Below are positions 47,762 through 59,112 of a stretch of 62,603 bases of DNA, one piece after another. Position 1 is the first letter of the stretch. Each line of letters starts with the position of its first letter. The stretch is from Mesotaenium endlicherianum. Its lineage: Eukaryota; Streptophyta; Zygnematophyceae; Zygnematales; Mesotaeniaceae. Both the position numbers and the translations under genes were made by a program. The DNA lies in contig WELA01009900.1 in the NCBI GenBank assembly GCA_009602735.1, forward strand, positions 74,524 to 137,126, given 5' to 3'. The notes below the pieces were generated by a model, which had not been told where the DNA came from, did not search any database, and saw only the letters and a program-made list of their open reading frames with translations.

Positions 47762-49378
47762 AGGCAAGAATATGTCACATAGGCTCTGAAGGCATGGGCT
47801 GTACGGGACATGGTTGTTTCGAAGACACGGAACTTAATAGTATTGTTCACATTTCTGGGCATTATTTGATTGCTGCGGCAATCACTGGTATCGTTTGGTT
47901 GCATGAGCACCCATTCATTTTACAGGAACAACTTCACGATGGTCTCAATTGCAGGTGTAACATGGCAGCGTAAGAATTTTTGGAACTGGTTACATGTTTT
48001 GGCGTATATATTTTGGTGCTCATGCTTGATATGCTTTGTTCATTTCTTGCATGTTGTGTTCCACCCTTTCTTGACATAGCTCTTGGCTCTCTTCTTGCTT
48101 GCCACATCTGGCTTCATGCTTGAGGTTGTTTGGTAGGCAACAGCAATGAGGGGATGTGAATGGACTTGTATTTGATGAGTCAAAGCTGAATATGTTTCAC
48201 ACCTCCTCAGCTACAGTGGTTGTGTTTGGTCAGTGCTCACAATCTGGTTCTTGATAGTTGTCTGTAAATTGAACAGAGTTAAAATGACATATTGGATGGT
48301 TAAATCCTCAATAGTGTCTCTTTCTATTGGTGAAGAGAAATATCTGAAGAAAAATAATGTGTATGACATATGTATGCTCACTATGACATAGTCACGAGTG
48401 GCATCCATGACATGGGTCTCACTGAAGTGGGTCCGCCACTATTTTTTGAATGTTATCGAACCCCAATATGAGATATGTACTATTTTGCACATTTGAAGGA
48501 CCCGCATTTAAGGGGCCCTGATGTTTGTGTCCTTAAGTTGGAGTCGTATGATGCTGAGTCTTATGGTCTATGTATGGTCTATTGGATTGTAGTAATAGTA
48601 ATTTATCGAGTGGCCACAATAAGAATTGACCTCACTTACGAGCATGATTGAGAGGTCATGTCGTAAGATGTTAAAATAAGTGTATTCATATCGAAAGAAA
48701 TATTTAATTGGTACATTACACTTCATTTGGTAATTTCCACTGCTCAAGGTGCAACTGTGTCAATACTTACATGAACTGCGTGCACTCCACAAGACGAATA
48801 AATAAGAATGACTTCTATGCTACAACACCTCCTTATAATTCCTTCCAAAAGGCAAATATATGAATAGTTCTAAGCTAAAACATATAAATGAGCCTCTAAT
48901 TTTTACATCTAAGTACATCGAACGTTGTCGGAGATTTAATAATGGGCCAATATATTCGAATATTTTCTGGACTTTCTACATATGTATGCAATTGACCACT
49001 TAATGAAATGTAACTTTGCTTGGCCTCAAAGTATGCTTTCTAATCTATCGTCACATCCGAAACCACACGTGTCAGCTATGAGTCTACAAAACCACAGTGT
49101 AACGTTTCTACTTTTCGAGAGGATCTTTCCTCGGTATTCAAGGATATCTTAATACATAGTGGAAAGAAATAACAATACATGCGAATAATTGACAATCCTC
49201 AAGAAAGTGAAAATGAAAACTAAAGTAGAACTTGTGCTTGTGAGAGTTGCACTCACAATTACACTTGCACAACATGAGGCACTCTAGTGCTTTAAGTTAC
49301 CACCTAGGGCACTGGTTCATGTTCAACGAAAACAAACGAAGGGGATAAACCGTTCGGCTGAATGCTCGAAACGCACCG
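47762..49378. other. AT-rich stretch, nothing recognised
   Basis: No gene, RNA gene or clear repeat was found between the DUF427 gene and the retroelement repeats. Confidence 0.4.
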
Positions 49379-49460
49379 TTTGACAATTTGTGTTCAAATT
49401 GCCTGATTTCGAAAGAAAGAAGGTGATACTAGAAAGAATAGTAGGAGTATTAGTATGCTA
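49379..49460. repeat. Repeat module B, outer copy
   Basis: It starts TTTGACAATTTGTGTTCAAA and runs through TTTCGAAAGAAAGAAGGTGA and AGTAGGAGTATTAGTATGC. The same module recurs at about 50174-50255 directly after module A. Confidence 0.8.
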
Positions 49461-49711
49461 CAATTGCGCGTCGTCTGTTCTTGTCTAATCCTTTCTTACA
49501 TGCTGCTTCGCTTATCTGTACTACTAAAAACAATACAAAAAGGTCAAGACAATTATATTCCAACTCCTAAACAACACTTATGGATTGGCAACTGCACTCT
49601 TGCTGTGTTGAGGTTGTCTGTCGAATCGCCGCCGTTGGTTACTGCCAATGGACATAACATATTGCAACACTAACAACAGCAACCACATTATTGTGCATGG
49701 CTTAAAAACTA

Positions 49712-50255
49712 TCGCCACCAACTTCGTTGCCTGCCTCGTGCACCTCCCAGTGGAGTGGAGGTTTAGAGGGGTGGGTGGTGGGTCCGTGTAGCAGCTACCT
49801 TCCTGCTGCAATGAGGCTTCTTTTCAAAGAAGGGCCTTTTGAGGGTTTCGTTTGTCGATGAGACACAACACATGTGAAAACGATCAAAATTTGAACACAT
49901 TTAATGTCGCAAACCTTCAACTTTACAGCTGCACATTATTGCTGGCACCAACTTCGTTGCCCGCCCCGTGCCTCTCCCAGTGGATTGGGGGGTTAGAGGG
50001 GTGGGTGGGTGGGTATGTGTAGCAACTACCTTCCTGCTGCAATGAGGCTTCTTTGCAACAAGAAGCCTTATGAGGGTTTCGTTTGTCGATGAGACACAAC
50101 ACGTGTGAAATCGATCAAATTTAAACACTTGTCAAACTTTTGTTTGCGACATTTCATGTCGCAAACCTTCAATTTGACAATTTGTGTTCAAATTGCCTGA
50201 TTTCGAAAGAAAGAAGGTGATATTAGAAAGAATAGTAGGAGTATTAGTATGCAAT
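49712..50255. repeat. Tandem pair of repeat module A, then module B
   Basis: Module A occurs twice in tandem (about 49712-49928 and 49939-50173). Both copies run from GCCACCAACTTCGTTGCC-like sequence, through the CCTTCCTGCTGCAATGAGGC segment and CGTTTGTCGATGAGACACAA, to CGCAAACCTTCAA. The second copy ends with a perfect 11-bp stem, GTTTGCGACAT/ATGTCGCAAAC with loop TTC, at 50142-50166. Module B follows. The array borders the 3' side of the DIRS-like coding region, and a copy of module A's right part lies at 57798-57963. Confidence 0.8.
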
Positions 50256-50294
50256 ATTAATAGCATACAAGGTACTTCTAGGCTAGGCTAGTGG

Positions 50295-51270
50295 TTAGCG
50301 TAGAAGTTGGGTCTTATCTAAGTAGCGGCCCCACGTAAGTATTGCCTTTTGCATATTCACCACAAATCCTGCTAGTGCAAGTTCGCCGAACACCAACCGC
50401 ATTGTTCGCGCGTGGGCGTCCTCACTGGGACAGCTCACCAGAAAATCGTCTAGATATGCTATGACTCGTATCCCCATCTGCCTCCACCTTCCCACCATCT
50501 CTTTCACCACTCGAGTGAATACGTAAGGTGCGATTGCAAGTCTGAATGGGAGACATGTGAAAGTGTAAATCTTCTTATCCAGCTCAAACCCCAAGAACGT
50601 ATGTGCATCTTCGTGCATCTTGACGTGATGATAGCCAGACTTGAGGTCAATGGTAAACACGAAGTCGTCTACGTGCACGACATCGACTAACTTATCCAAC
50701 CCCTCATACTTAAATTTTACTTTTTCCAACGCTTTGTTTACGTGGCGCAGGTCATGAATTAATCGTAACTTCTTGCCCTCGACCACGTTCAAGGGGCATA
50801 TGCAGTGGGAGACCTGGGAGAGTCCACTCTCTGGCAGCCCCGGAGGCTACTAGCTCCCCCACTGACTCACGGGCAAACTGTATGTGTTTCACCACACCTT
50901 TATGGTTGCGCTGGTGATGCCGAGGTGCAGTATGCGTGTCCCACACCAACTTGTAGCCACTCTTGATGGTAGAGAGGACTAACGAAGACGTACACCAACG
51001 TTTCCACCAGGCAACATTTGCTCCCAAATTTCCTGCAACCACGGTTGCTTTCGGTGGTACCGTCGATGCGGTGCCGTCCGACTGCACGGCTTCTTCCTTC
51101 CGCCCCAAGTACACTTGGAGTTCGTGTTCGAAATCCTTCTCGTCGCTCACGAAATCACCTATGACCCAACACACGATATAGCATACCCGCGATTGGTCTT
51201 GGCCACGATGCCTCGAACGTGTCAACGATTGATTGGCATCCTCCATTACCCTGCTCCGCGATTGCAGCAT
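50295..51270 (-). pseudogene. DIRS-like reverse transcriptase, frameshifted and truncated
   Basis: Two overlapping minus-strand frames cover one reverse transcriptase. The upstream frame (50752-51270) has SGYKLVWDT, NHKGVVKHIQFARESVGELV and ASGAAREWT. The downstream frame (50295-50792) has KKLRLIHDLRHVNK, KFKYEGL, FTIDLKSGYHHVKMHED, LGFEL, the LPF segment and catalytic YLDDFLV. The DLRHVN, KFxYE and DLKSGYHH patterns are those of DIRS-like (tyrosine-recombinase) retrotransposons, not of Ty3/gypsy. A frameshift near 50.75-50.80 kb separates the frames, and the protein stops soon after the catalytic domain. I see no tyrosine recombinase or RNase H, so the element is incomplete. It most likely belongs with the gag-like ORF upstream on the minus strand. 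Confidence 0.7.
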
Positions 51271-52119
51271 CGGGGTACGCTATGCATGCACCGGCGACCG
51301 ACTTGTGTGGCACATGTGTGCACCCTTTCGACATCGCATTGCAGCCCCTCTATACGCGGCGACCCAAACTCCATAGGAGTGATCCCAATCATGCTCCCAG
51401 TGCCAATGCTTATATGGCTGGCAGGAGCCTTCATGCATACTTGCGCCAGTGCGCGTGCATTCAATTTGTGCTTTGAAAACCATTTGGCGACACTCCTCTG
51501 GCCTATAGCAGCCTTGCAAATACAACGCGCCAGTGCGCGAGGGGCGACACGCCAACAAACCAAAAAAAACAGCCGCGAGAACCAAAGCTCAATGAGAGTG
51601 GTCTCCATTCGTGCGCAATCTGTCAGCGCCTAGGAGGCCTGAAGGGGCTTTCTTCCACTTACGCACATCCATACGTGCGACGTACGTCCCTCGATAAGAG
51701 GGACATGCATCATCCGCCTACTATTTTGCCCAACAAGCAAACTGACGTAACGGCAACTATACAACCAACAAAACGGCCACAAAATATTTGCAACAAACAC
51801 CATCATGTATGCAACGACCACAAGCAAGAACCGAGTCACCAACCAATCAAACATAGCCAATAGCAACAATAATTACAAACAAATATTTGTGGAGTCCTAG
51901 GCCTGGTATCCCACCCACGTCCAATGTTATGCTCCTTAACGTGAGCATGTGCACCCAAATGTCCAATGGGCCTAAGTGGCCAACCAATGCAGCAACAATT
52001 TTGCCAATAAAAATAATCAAAAAATTATTGTACCAAAAAATTTAAATTGTCCATGGAGGCCAAAGGCCTGGTTAACAATGTCCAACTATTCACACTCCAA
52101 ATAACCAAAAAAAATGCTA
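51271..52119. other. Spacer between the gag-like ORF and the DIRS-like reverse transcriptase
   Basis: Open frames here are short and match nothing. Either an intervening decayed reading frame or an untranslated spacer of the element is possible. Confidence 0.3.
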
Positions 52120-52749
52120 TTAACGTTGGGGCTGGCCATAAGGCCCCTGGGGTGGCCCATAAGGCCCCTGGAAGTTCGCTACCTGAGCTGGTGCTAGCAA
52201 AGGCTGCCTCTGTTGGGGGCCTGGGCCTTTAGGTGGCCCCAAAGGGCAAAAACGAGATGTGTGGCCTACCATGTGGCAGTGCCAGCAACGCAAGTCATTT
52301 CTAAACATCCTAGGAGCGCGGGGATTAGCCTTATACGCATACGGGCTGGCCCGTGGTTTACGGCTACTAAAATCAAACTCCCTCTCCTCCTCTTTGTCCT
52401 TCTTACTCTTAGCCACTTGCTTTTGGACCCAATTCTCCCAGTCCTCGCTCTCATCCTTAGTTTGCATGGACTTGACAACCTCATTAATCACAGGCCAGCT
52501 ATGCAAGTCCGCGGAAATGATTTGCTTTTGCCGAAAAGTCATCAAAGACAAACCTTCAGTGAGCGCGCTTTGGGCCGCTTCAATGTCTTCCTTGTCCAGC
52601 GCATCTTGAGCGTTGTGGCACAGCTCCGCGAGGTTGTTCATGACCTTCATTTGGGCGCGGTTGCCCTCAGACAACTTGCCCACACCTGCAACCTCACTTT
52701 TCCTCTTGAGCCGCTTAAGCTGCTGCAGGATGTCCGCCCCTGCTCCCTC

Positions 52750-52754
52750 GCCAT
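52750..52754. repeat. Target site duplication GCCAT, left
   Basis: GCCAT directly precedes the TG of the left LTR and equals the five bases after the CA of the right LTR. Confidence 0.95.
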
Positions 52755-53498
52755 TGAAAGGGGCAAAGTGCCCTAGTGGAAGCGTAGTGACTCACGAGGA
52801 AAGGAACTAGTTGCAATCATACTAAAGAGTGCAGCGGCATATCACTAACAAAGCTTAGGAAAAATACTCAACATTTTGAGTAGCAGGAAACTGCTCACAA
52901 ATGATGTAGGATGAAAGGCCTTGTCATTACAAACCCGTAGAAATTTACAGAAGTGAAAACTGATAAGAAACAAAGAAGTTATGCCTATTTATAATTTTCT
53001 GCCTAAGTCCTCCTCCCTAGGAGGAAGCTACGGATTTTCCTAAGTGTTCGTCAAATCGTCCCTTCCAGAATATTCGTGAGTAAGCCAGATCAGTCTAATC
53101 TGACGTGTCGGGCCGAATTGACGTCCACATACATGCATCGACATTACTAGAATATTCTATCTTAGACGCGCTAGGCTAAACCGAAACTTCTAGGTAAATC
53201 GACCTAGTCGGCACTCCGCGTCAGCCGAACTTACGTGAAGGTTCGAGTTCATTCTAACGGGCCAGATCGCTCGACGCTGTCGGTCAATCCGACGGTCGCG
53301 CTCACCGCGAATTAAGGACAGTCGTCAACCGACCTCAAAACTAATTAAACTTCGGAAATCCATAACTCTCTCAATACTTGACCAAATTCGATGAACTTTA
53401 TATCAAAATGACCACAAAAATGCACTCTACACTACTATACAATCAAAACATACTTTCATGATACTCAAAAATGCACTTCATAAACCTATGACCTTACA
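52755..53498 (-). repeat. 3' LTR of the gypsy element
   Basis: 744 bp with TG...CA ends (TGAAAGGGGC ... ACCTTACA on the plus strand), nearly identical to 56629-57368. The pol stop codon lies 13 nt inside this LTR. Confidence 0.95.
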
Positions 53499-56464
53499 TC
53501 ATCCCCCTTCTCAAGATGCGACGTCCTCGACGCATTCTGCAGATAACGTCTCAACTTACTCTTACAATGAGTCAAGTTGGCCTCTGGCTCCCAAGTGTTG
53601 TCGTCCGCATGGTAGCCTTTCCACTTGACCAGATACTCTTGGACAACTCGTTGACCTCGCTTGACTCGTCGATCGCCGACAATCGCCTCCACTTCATACT
53701 CCAATACATCATCGATCTCGACCGGTGGTGGCGGTGTAGGTAGTCGTCCTGGATGTCCTTCATTCGGGTCAACGTATGGCCGTAGACAACTGACATGGAA
53801 CACATCATGGATACGCCATCCTGGAGGAAGTTCCAACTTGTAGGTCACTAGATTCACCTGCTTGAGCACTTCAAAGGGACCTGTAAACCGTGCCCGCAGT
53901 TTCCTCTTGCCTGTGAAAGGTAGGTTCTCTGTGGACAAGAGTACTTTGTCGCCCACTTGGAATGTCACTTCCCTCCTGTGCTTGTTAGCATGCTTGACCT
54001 GCTCTTGTTGTGCCTTCCGAATACACGTCTTCGCCATATCCCAAGTCTTGGCCATCTGCTCCATAAAAGCTTGTGTAGTAGGAACCTGAGTCTCCTTGGC
54101 CTTCTCCAACAAGATGTTCCCTGGATGATATACTTCTCTCCCATAAACCATAGCGAATGGTGACTGCTTGGTCGATCCCTGCATGCTGTTGTTGTAGGCA
54201 AACTCCAACCCTGGTAGCTTCTTGTCCCACTCTGAAGGGTCTTCCATAGTGAAACTCCTGAGCACCTCTTGCAGAGTTCTGTTGAGCCTCTCACTCTGCC
54301 CATCTGTCTGAGGGTGATAGGAAGTGCTCATACTCAGCTTGGTCCCCATCAAAGTAAACAATGACCGCCAAAAGTTGCTAGTAAACCTTGGATCTCGGTC
54401 TGAAACAATCACCTTCGGCAACCCATGTAGCCTAAAAATATGATCAAAGAATAGCCGTGCCACATCTGCTGCCGTAGAAGTCTCCTTCATGGGAATGAAG
54501 TGAGCCATCTTGCTGAGTCTGTCAGACACTACCCATACTGCATCGTGCCCTTGACCACTGACTGGTAACGATGTGATGAAGTCCATAGCAATCTGCTCCC
54601 AAGGATACTCTGGAATAGGCAGGGGTCGCAATGTACCTCCCTTCTTTTGATTTGGTGTCTTGTTTCTCTGGCACGCATCGCAACTCCTGATCCACTCCTC
54701 GATGTCCTTGTCCATATTTCTCCAGTAGTATTCCCGCTTCAGCACGCTTGCCGTCTTCTCGCTTCCAAAGTGTCCAGCATATAAGCAGTCATGATGCTCC
54801 GTAAGTAGTAAGTCTCGTAGCTCCTTGATGTCAGGTACCACCACTCTCTTGGAATCACCATAATACCATATGCCGTCCTTCTTCTGCATACTCGCGTTGA
54901 ACTCCGCTGCTCCACCATCAGCAAACTGTGGGTCCTCCTCATAGCCTCTTTGAAGCTTCTCCTTGAAGTCCATATTCTCCTTGATGACTGAGACAGCTGC
55001 AAGGTCACACCTCCTGGATAAAGCGTCTGCAGGGTTGATCTTCCCAGGTAAGTACTCAATCTTGTGGTCGAACTGTTGCAGAAACTCCATCCACCTTGCT
55101 TGTCTTGGTGTCAACGTTGGCTGCGTCATAAACTTCTCCAAGCTCTTGTGGTCGGTCTTGATGAACACCTTCCGGCCGTCCACATAACATCGCCAAATCC
55201 TCAAAGCCTGGATAATAGCCAACATCTCTCGCTCGTGTGCTGCATAGTTCTGCTCCGCAGGACTCAACTTCCTGCTCTCATATGCCACAGGCTGCAATCC
55301 TTTGCCCTGGTCTTGGAGAAGAATGGCTCCCACTGCGAAATTTGATGCGTCCGTGATGATGGTGAAAGGAAGCTCTGGACTTGCAATTGCCAACACAGGT
55401 GCCTGTGTCAACAGCTCCTTAATCTTCTCAAAGGCTTGCTGCTCCTTGTCACCCCATAGCCACTTCTCCTGCTTCTTCAACATGTCCGTGAGCGGTGCAC
55501 ACACCTTGGCAAATCCTTCAATGAAACGTCGATAATAATTCGCCATGCCGAGGAAACTCCTGAGTTGATGAATATCAGCAGGTACCGGCCAATCTCTGAC
55601 TGCTTGCACCTTCTTCTGCTCCACCTTGACTCCTTCAGCTCCCACTATGTGTCCAAGAAACTCGACCTCCTTGAGACAGAAGTCGCACTTGCTCATCTTC
55701 CCATACAGCTTTTGATCTCTCAAGACCTCCAACACCTTCCTCAGATGCTCCACATGCTCTTCCAAGGTCTTCGAATAGATCAGGATGTCGTCCAAAAATA
55801 CCACCACAAACTGGTCCAAATAGGGTCTGAAGATACTATTCATGAGTCCCATAAATGTAGCAGGTGCATTGGTCAATCCAAAAGGCATGACTGTGAACTC
55901 GAACAAACCATAGCGAGTTCTGAAAGCAGTCTTCTGAACGTCTCCTTCCGCAATCCGTACCTGGTGATAGCCACTCCTCAAATCGATCTTCGAGAAATAC
56001 TTCGCCCCGACAAGCCTGTCAATCAACTCGTCCACTCGTGGAAGTGGGTACCTGTTCTTGATGGTGACCTTGTTGAGTGCCCGGTAGTCGACACACATCC
56101 TCATAGTCCCAGCCTTCTTCTTCACGAATAAGACTGGCGCTGCAAATGGAGACTCGCTGGGTCGGATGAATCCCTTCTCCAACAACTCTGTCAGTTGCTT
56201 CTTCAACTCATCCAACTCCGCAAACGATTGTCGATAGGCGGGTCTCACTGGTGGCTTGCTCCCTGGTTCCAACTCAATCTTGTGCTCCATAGCTCTCTGT
56301 GGAGGTAATCCTGGAGGTAGCTCCTCAGGAAATACGTTCTTGAACTCCTCCAACAGCGCCTTAATTTGGGCAGGCATCTCAGCAGGCTTCTTCTCTTGAG
56401 CAGTTGGGCTCTGCTCCTTCTGAGCAAGGGGATCAGACACCACTACTTGCTCCTCCAATTGCAT
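53486..56464 (-). CDS. Ty3/gypsy pol: reverse transcriptase, RNase H, integrase, chromodomain
   Basis: A single open frame of 992 codons. In order it contains: reverse transcriptase from about residue 60 ([36 protein letters not shown], catalytic FLDDILIYS); RNase H ([18 protein letters not shown], then [18 protein letters not shown]); an integrase zinc domain ([11 protein letters not shown], then CDACQRNK); the DDE core ([34 protein letters not shown]); the integrase C-terminal GDKVLL and [12 protein letters not shown]; and a chromodomain near the end ([20 protein letters not shown]). All key catalytic residues I can see are intact. The protein lacks an N-terminal protease. The ATG at 56464 follows an in-frame TAA by four codons and lies in a different frame from the gag remnant, which it overlaps by 32 nt. 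Confidence 0.95.
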   Translation of the reverse strand: MQLEEQVVVSDPLAQKEQSPTAQEKKPAEMPAQIKALLEEFKNVFPEELPPGLPPQRAMEHKIELEPGSKPPVRPAYRQSFAELDELKKQLTELLEKGFIRPSESPFAAPVLFVKKKAGTMRMCVDYRALNKVTIKNRYPLPRVDELIDRLVGAKYFSKIDLRSGYHQVRIAEGDVQKTAFRTRYGLFEFTVMPFGLTNAPATFMGLMNSIFRPYLDQFVVVFLDDILIYSKTLEEHVEHLRKVLEVLRDQKLYGKMSKCDFCLKEVEFLGHIVGAEGVKVEQKKVQAVRDWPVPADIHQLRSFLGMANYYRRFIEGFAKVCAPLTDMLKKQEKWLWGDKEQQAFEKIKELLTQAPVLAIASPELPFTIITDASNFAVGAILLQDQGKGLQPVAYESRKLSPAEQNYAAHEREMLAIIQALRIWRCYVDGRKVFIKTDHKSLEKFMTQPTLTPRQARWMEFLQQFDHKIEYLPGKINPADALSRRCDLAAVSVIKENMDFKEKLQRGYEEDPQFADGGAAEFNASMQKKDGIWYYGDSKRVVVPDIKELRDLLLTEHHDCLYAGHFGSEKTASVLKREYYWRNMDKDIEEWIRSCDACQRNKTPNQKKGGTLRPLPIPEYPWEQIAMDFITSLPVSGQGHDAVWVVSDRLSKMAHFIPMKETSTAADVARLFFDHIFRLHGLPKVIVSDRDPRFTSNFWRSLFTLMGTKLSMSTSYHPQTDGQSERLNRTLQEVLRSFTMEDPSEWDKKLPGLEFAYNNSMQGSTKQSPFAMVYGREVYHPGNILLEKAKETQVPTTQAFMEQMAKTWDMAKTCIRKAQQEQVKHANKHRREVTFQVGDKVLLSTENLPFTGKRKLRARFTGPFEVLKQVNLVTYKLELPPGWRIHDVFHVSCLRPYVDPNEGHPGRLPTPPPPVEIDDVLEYEVEAIVGDRRVKRGQRVVQEYLVKWKGYHADDNTWEPEANLTHCKSKLRRYLQNASRTSHLEKGDDVRS
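53499..53512 (-). other. Polypurine tract of the gypsy element
   Basis: On the minus strand GAGAAGGGGGATGA directly precedes the 3' LTR, the standard position for priming plus-strand DNA synthesis. Confidence 0.75.
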
Positions 56465-56591
56465 TTGCCATTTGCCTTAGCATTGCCTGCATTTCTTGTT
56501 GCTCTCTAGTCATCATTGGTGCTGCCTGTTGCCCCGCACGCTCAACATGCTCGACATGTTCGCCTCCTCCAGCTGCCGGCTGCGACTCCAT
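56433..56591 (-). CDS. Gag remnant of the gypsy element (52 codons)
   Basis: The ATG at 56591 lies 38 nt inside the 5' LTR border and opens a frame starting [18 protein letters not shown]. This ends in TGA at 56433, after overlapping the start of pol in another frame. Gypsy gag proteins are normally several hundred residues with a zinc knuckle, so most of gag and all of protease have been deleted. The deletion joint probably lies within this short stretch. Confidence 0.7.
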   Translation of the reverse strand: MESQPAAGGGEHVEHVERAGQQAAPMMTREQQEMQAMLRQMANAIGGASSGV

Positions 56592-56612
56592 AATATAATA
56601 TGCAAACTGGCC

Positions 56613-56627
56613 CTGCTCCGATACCGG
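56613..56627 (-). other. Primer-binding site of the gypsy element
   Basis: On the minus strand CCGGTATCGGAGCAG follows the 5' LTR after one base. It matches the plant initiator-Met type TGGTATCGGAGC except at its first base or two; the same site, unmutated, occurs at 61620-61631. Confidence 0.7.
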
Positions 56628-56628
56628 A

Positions 56629-57368
56629 TGAAAGGGGCAAAGTGCCCTAGTGGAAGCGTAGTGACTCACGAGGAAAGGAACTAGTTGCAATCATACTAAA
56701 GCAGCGGCATATCACTAACAAAGCTTAGGAAAAATACTCAACATTTTGAGTAGCAGGAAACTGCTCACAAATGATGTAGGATGAAAGGCCTTGTCATTAC
56801 AAACCCGTAGAAATTTACAGAAGTGAAAACTGATAAGAAACAAAGAAGTTATGCCTATTTATAATTTTCTGCCTAAGTCCTCCTCCCTAGGAGGAAGCTA
56901 CGGATTTTCCTAAGTGTTCGTCAAATCGTCCCTTCCAGAATATTCGTGAGTAAGCCAGATCAGTCTAATCTGACGTGTCGGGCCGAATTGACGTCCACAT
57001 ATATGCATCGACATTGCTAGAATATTCTATCTTAGACGCGCTAGGCTAAACCGAAACTTCTAGGTAAATCGACCTAGTCGGCACTCCGCGTCAGCCGAAC
57101 TTACGTGAAGGTTCGAGTTCATTCTAACGGGCCAGATCGCTCGACGCTGTCGGTCAATCCGACGGTCGCGCTCACCGCGAATTAAGGACAGTCGTCAACC
57201 GACCTCAAAACTAATTAAACTTCGGAAATCCATAACTCTCTCAATACTTGACCAACTTCGATGAACTTTATATCAAAATGACCACAAAAATGCACTCTAC
57301 ACTACTATACAATCAAAACATACTTTCATGATACTCAAAAATGCACTTCATAAACCTATGACCTTACA
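56629..57368 (-). repeat. 5' LTR of the gypsy element
   Basis: 740 bp, nearly identical to 52755-53498. It lacks a 4-bp stretch near its left end and differs by about three single bases. Confidence 0.95.
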
Positions 57369-57373
57369 GCCAT
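57369..57373. repeat. Target site duplication GCCAT, right
   Basis: GCCAT directly follows the right LTR and is identical to 52750-52754. Confidence 0.95.
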
Positions 57374-57797
57374 CGTGAGCTCGCGAGACCTTGCTTTGCG
57401 CTAGTTTGCTCACTGCCTGCTGTAACTTGGCCATTTCGAGATGAGCAGCGTGCTGCGCAGCTTTGAGCTCAGCCGCTTCCGCCTTGCTGAGCTCGGCTTG
57501 CTTGCTTGCGTAATCTTTAAGGAACTCTGCATGTAATTTGGCGATTTCGTCAGCAGTATGCTGGCTCGCTATTCTTGCCCTACCGATGTCGTTAATCTGC
57601 TCGCCATTGACCTGCTCGCCATCATTACGTAAGTCGCTCGGGCCTCCCTGGCTTCCCTCACCTCTCTCCGTCATCGCTCGTAAGTGAGCAAACACGTCCG
57701 CGTCTCGAGTGTTCGCGGATCTATGGTACTCTATCAAGCGATTTTGTATGCCTGACATAAGATTGTTTGAGTAAGTCTCGGCATGCAATGTCTACGC

Positions 57798-57963
57798 GGG
57801 TATGTGTAGCAACTACCTTCCTGCTGCAATGAGGCTTCTTTGCAACAAGAAGCCTTATGAGGGTTTCGTTTGTCGATGAGACACAACACGTGCGAAATCG
57901 ATCAAATTTGAACACTTGTCAAACTTTGGTTTGCGACATTTCATGTCGCAACCCTTCAATTTG
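57798..57963. repeat. Copy of repeat module A upstream of the gag-like ORF
   Basis: About 166 bp from GGGTATGTGTAGCAACTACC to CCTTCAATTTG, over 95 percent like 50011-50173 and in the same orientation, including the GCGACATTTCATGTCGC hairpin core. It begins 10 bp beyond the ATG of the gag-like ORF. The two copies thus bracket the DIRS-like coding region as direct terminal repeats. Confidence 0.8.
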
Positions 57964-59065
57964 GCCGTTTGGAGACTTTTCGATGGTTTCTGAAAAACCA
58001 TTTCACGCCAAACGGGCATTTTCGCATTCATGCGACTTTTCAAAAAGAAAGTTGCGACTGTTCGCGAAGTCCCGTACACCTTCATTGGACACGACCTGGT
58101 AGTTATAGTAACTACTTTGCCAAGTCGGTTAAGTGTGAACGTAATGACAGGTCGCGGGTCTGAATCCGCACGGATGCAAAGTAACTTTGCATATTATATT
58201 TCCTTTGACTTTTACGAAAGATTTTGGATTCGCGACACGACGACCAAGACGTTTTGGGTTTGAATCCGACCGGTGGCTTACTTAGGCCACTATTGGTGTT
58301 TACGTTCGGGGTAATGACGCGTCGTTGATCGAAAACAATTAGAGTGCATCTTTGAAATGAATCGGCTTACCAACAGGCGACGATTAATAAAAGATATTTA
58401 TATTAGCAAGTAATCTTTATGGAATTTTCTGTTAACTAGTTAAACAGCAAAGGACAATACGACTAGCAGTGAAAAAATACTTATAAGTCAAATGCAAGTA
58501 ACGTGCATTAATCATGCAATCAGTAAACTCATACATAAGCAAGGCTAGTAAGCAGCTTGTGTAACGGCTTGCAGCCTTGGATTCAAATGTCCTCTCAGTA
58601 GTCTATACAGAGAGTTGGCCTCGTTTCCGAATGCCGAACTCGAGGGCAATACCTAGCACATGTACATGGAATGAGTTTACTCTTCAACGGCAAGTGCGAT
58701 GGCACCGTCTACTCGGGAGTTAACCTTGTCGGTAGGACCTTAGCTAACCAAATTTACAGCCATCTCCCATTGTACCAAATTGCCATCCACCTTAAGGGTG
58801 TCATCTGGCCACTCATCTAGAAATCTACACTTAGATGCATGACTAGGCAGTTCACTGATACCGAGTACAGCAGTCAGCTGACTGTCAAAGAATGAGTCAG
58901 CGAGCTGACTTAAGTTGACTTCAACCTGCTGCCCTCGGCTGAGTCATTAAGCTGAATATTACGAAAAAATCCAACAGACTTAATATTAACCAAAGTTCAG
59001 CAGACTGAACTTATTAAACTACCATATTTGGTTGAATATCATATCTATCCAATATACTGAATCAT
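57964..59065. other. Unassigned repeat-like stretch
   Basis: No gene was found. The part from about 58.5 to 59.07 kb could be an LTR on the minus strand, because at its right edge the minus strand reads AAGTTGGAGGGAT followed by TGTAATGATT, a purine tract and LTR-like start. No second copy was found. Confidence 0.3.
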
Positions 59066-59112
59066 TACAATCCCTCCAACTTAAATTGTTGTTGCCTCGA
59101 CAACACTATCTA

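Larger units (their letters stand above)
52755..57368 (-). mobile_element. Chromodomain Ty3/gypsy LTR retrotransposon, internally deleted, young
   Basis: A 4614-bp element on the minus strand: 5' LTR 56629-57368, primer-binding site next to it, a remnant of gag, intact pol 53486-56464, a purine-rich tract, and 3' LTR 52755-53498. The two LTRs differ by about three substitutions and one 4-bp indel over 740 bp, so insertion was recent. A 5-bp duplication GCCAT flanks it exactly (52750-52754 and 57369-57373). Most of gag and the whole protease region are missing, so it cannot make particles on its own. Confidence 0.95.
52120..57788 (-). pseudogene. Gag-like ORF with zinc knuckle, split by a gypsy insertion
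   Basis: The ORF lies in two parts on the minus strand. The upstream part runs 57788-57369 (ATG at 57788, about 140 codons, Ala/Glu/Lys-rich and probably coiled coil). The downstream part runs 52754-52120 and ends with a zinc knuckle, CWHCHMVGHTSRFC (C-X2-C-X4-H-X4-C), then a Gly/Pro/Gln-rich tail. The gypsy element at 52755-57368 and one copy of the GCCAT duplication separate them. Without these, the reading frame is continuous at about 350 codons. Length, coiled coil and knuckle are those of a retroelement gag. Its most likely partner is the DIRS-like reverse transcriptase at 50.3-51.3 kb. The ORF was evidently open when the insertion occurred. Confidence 0.75.
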
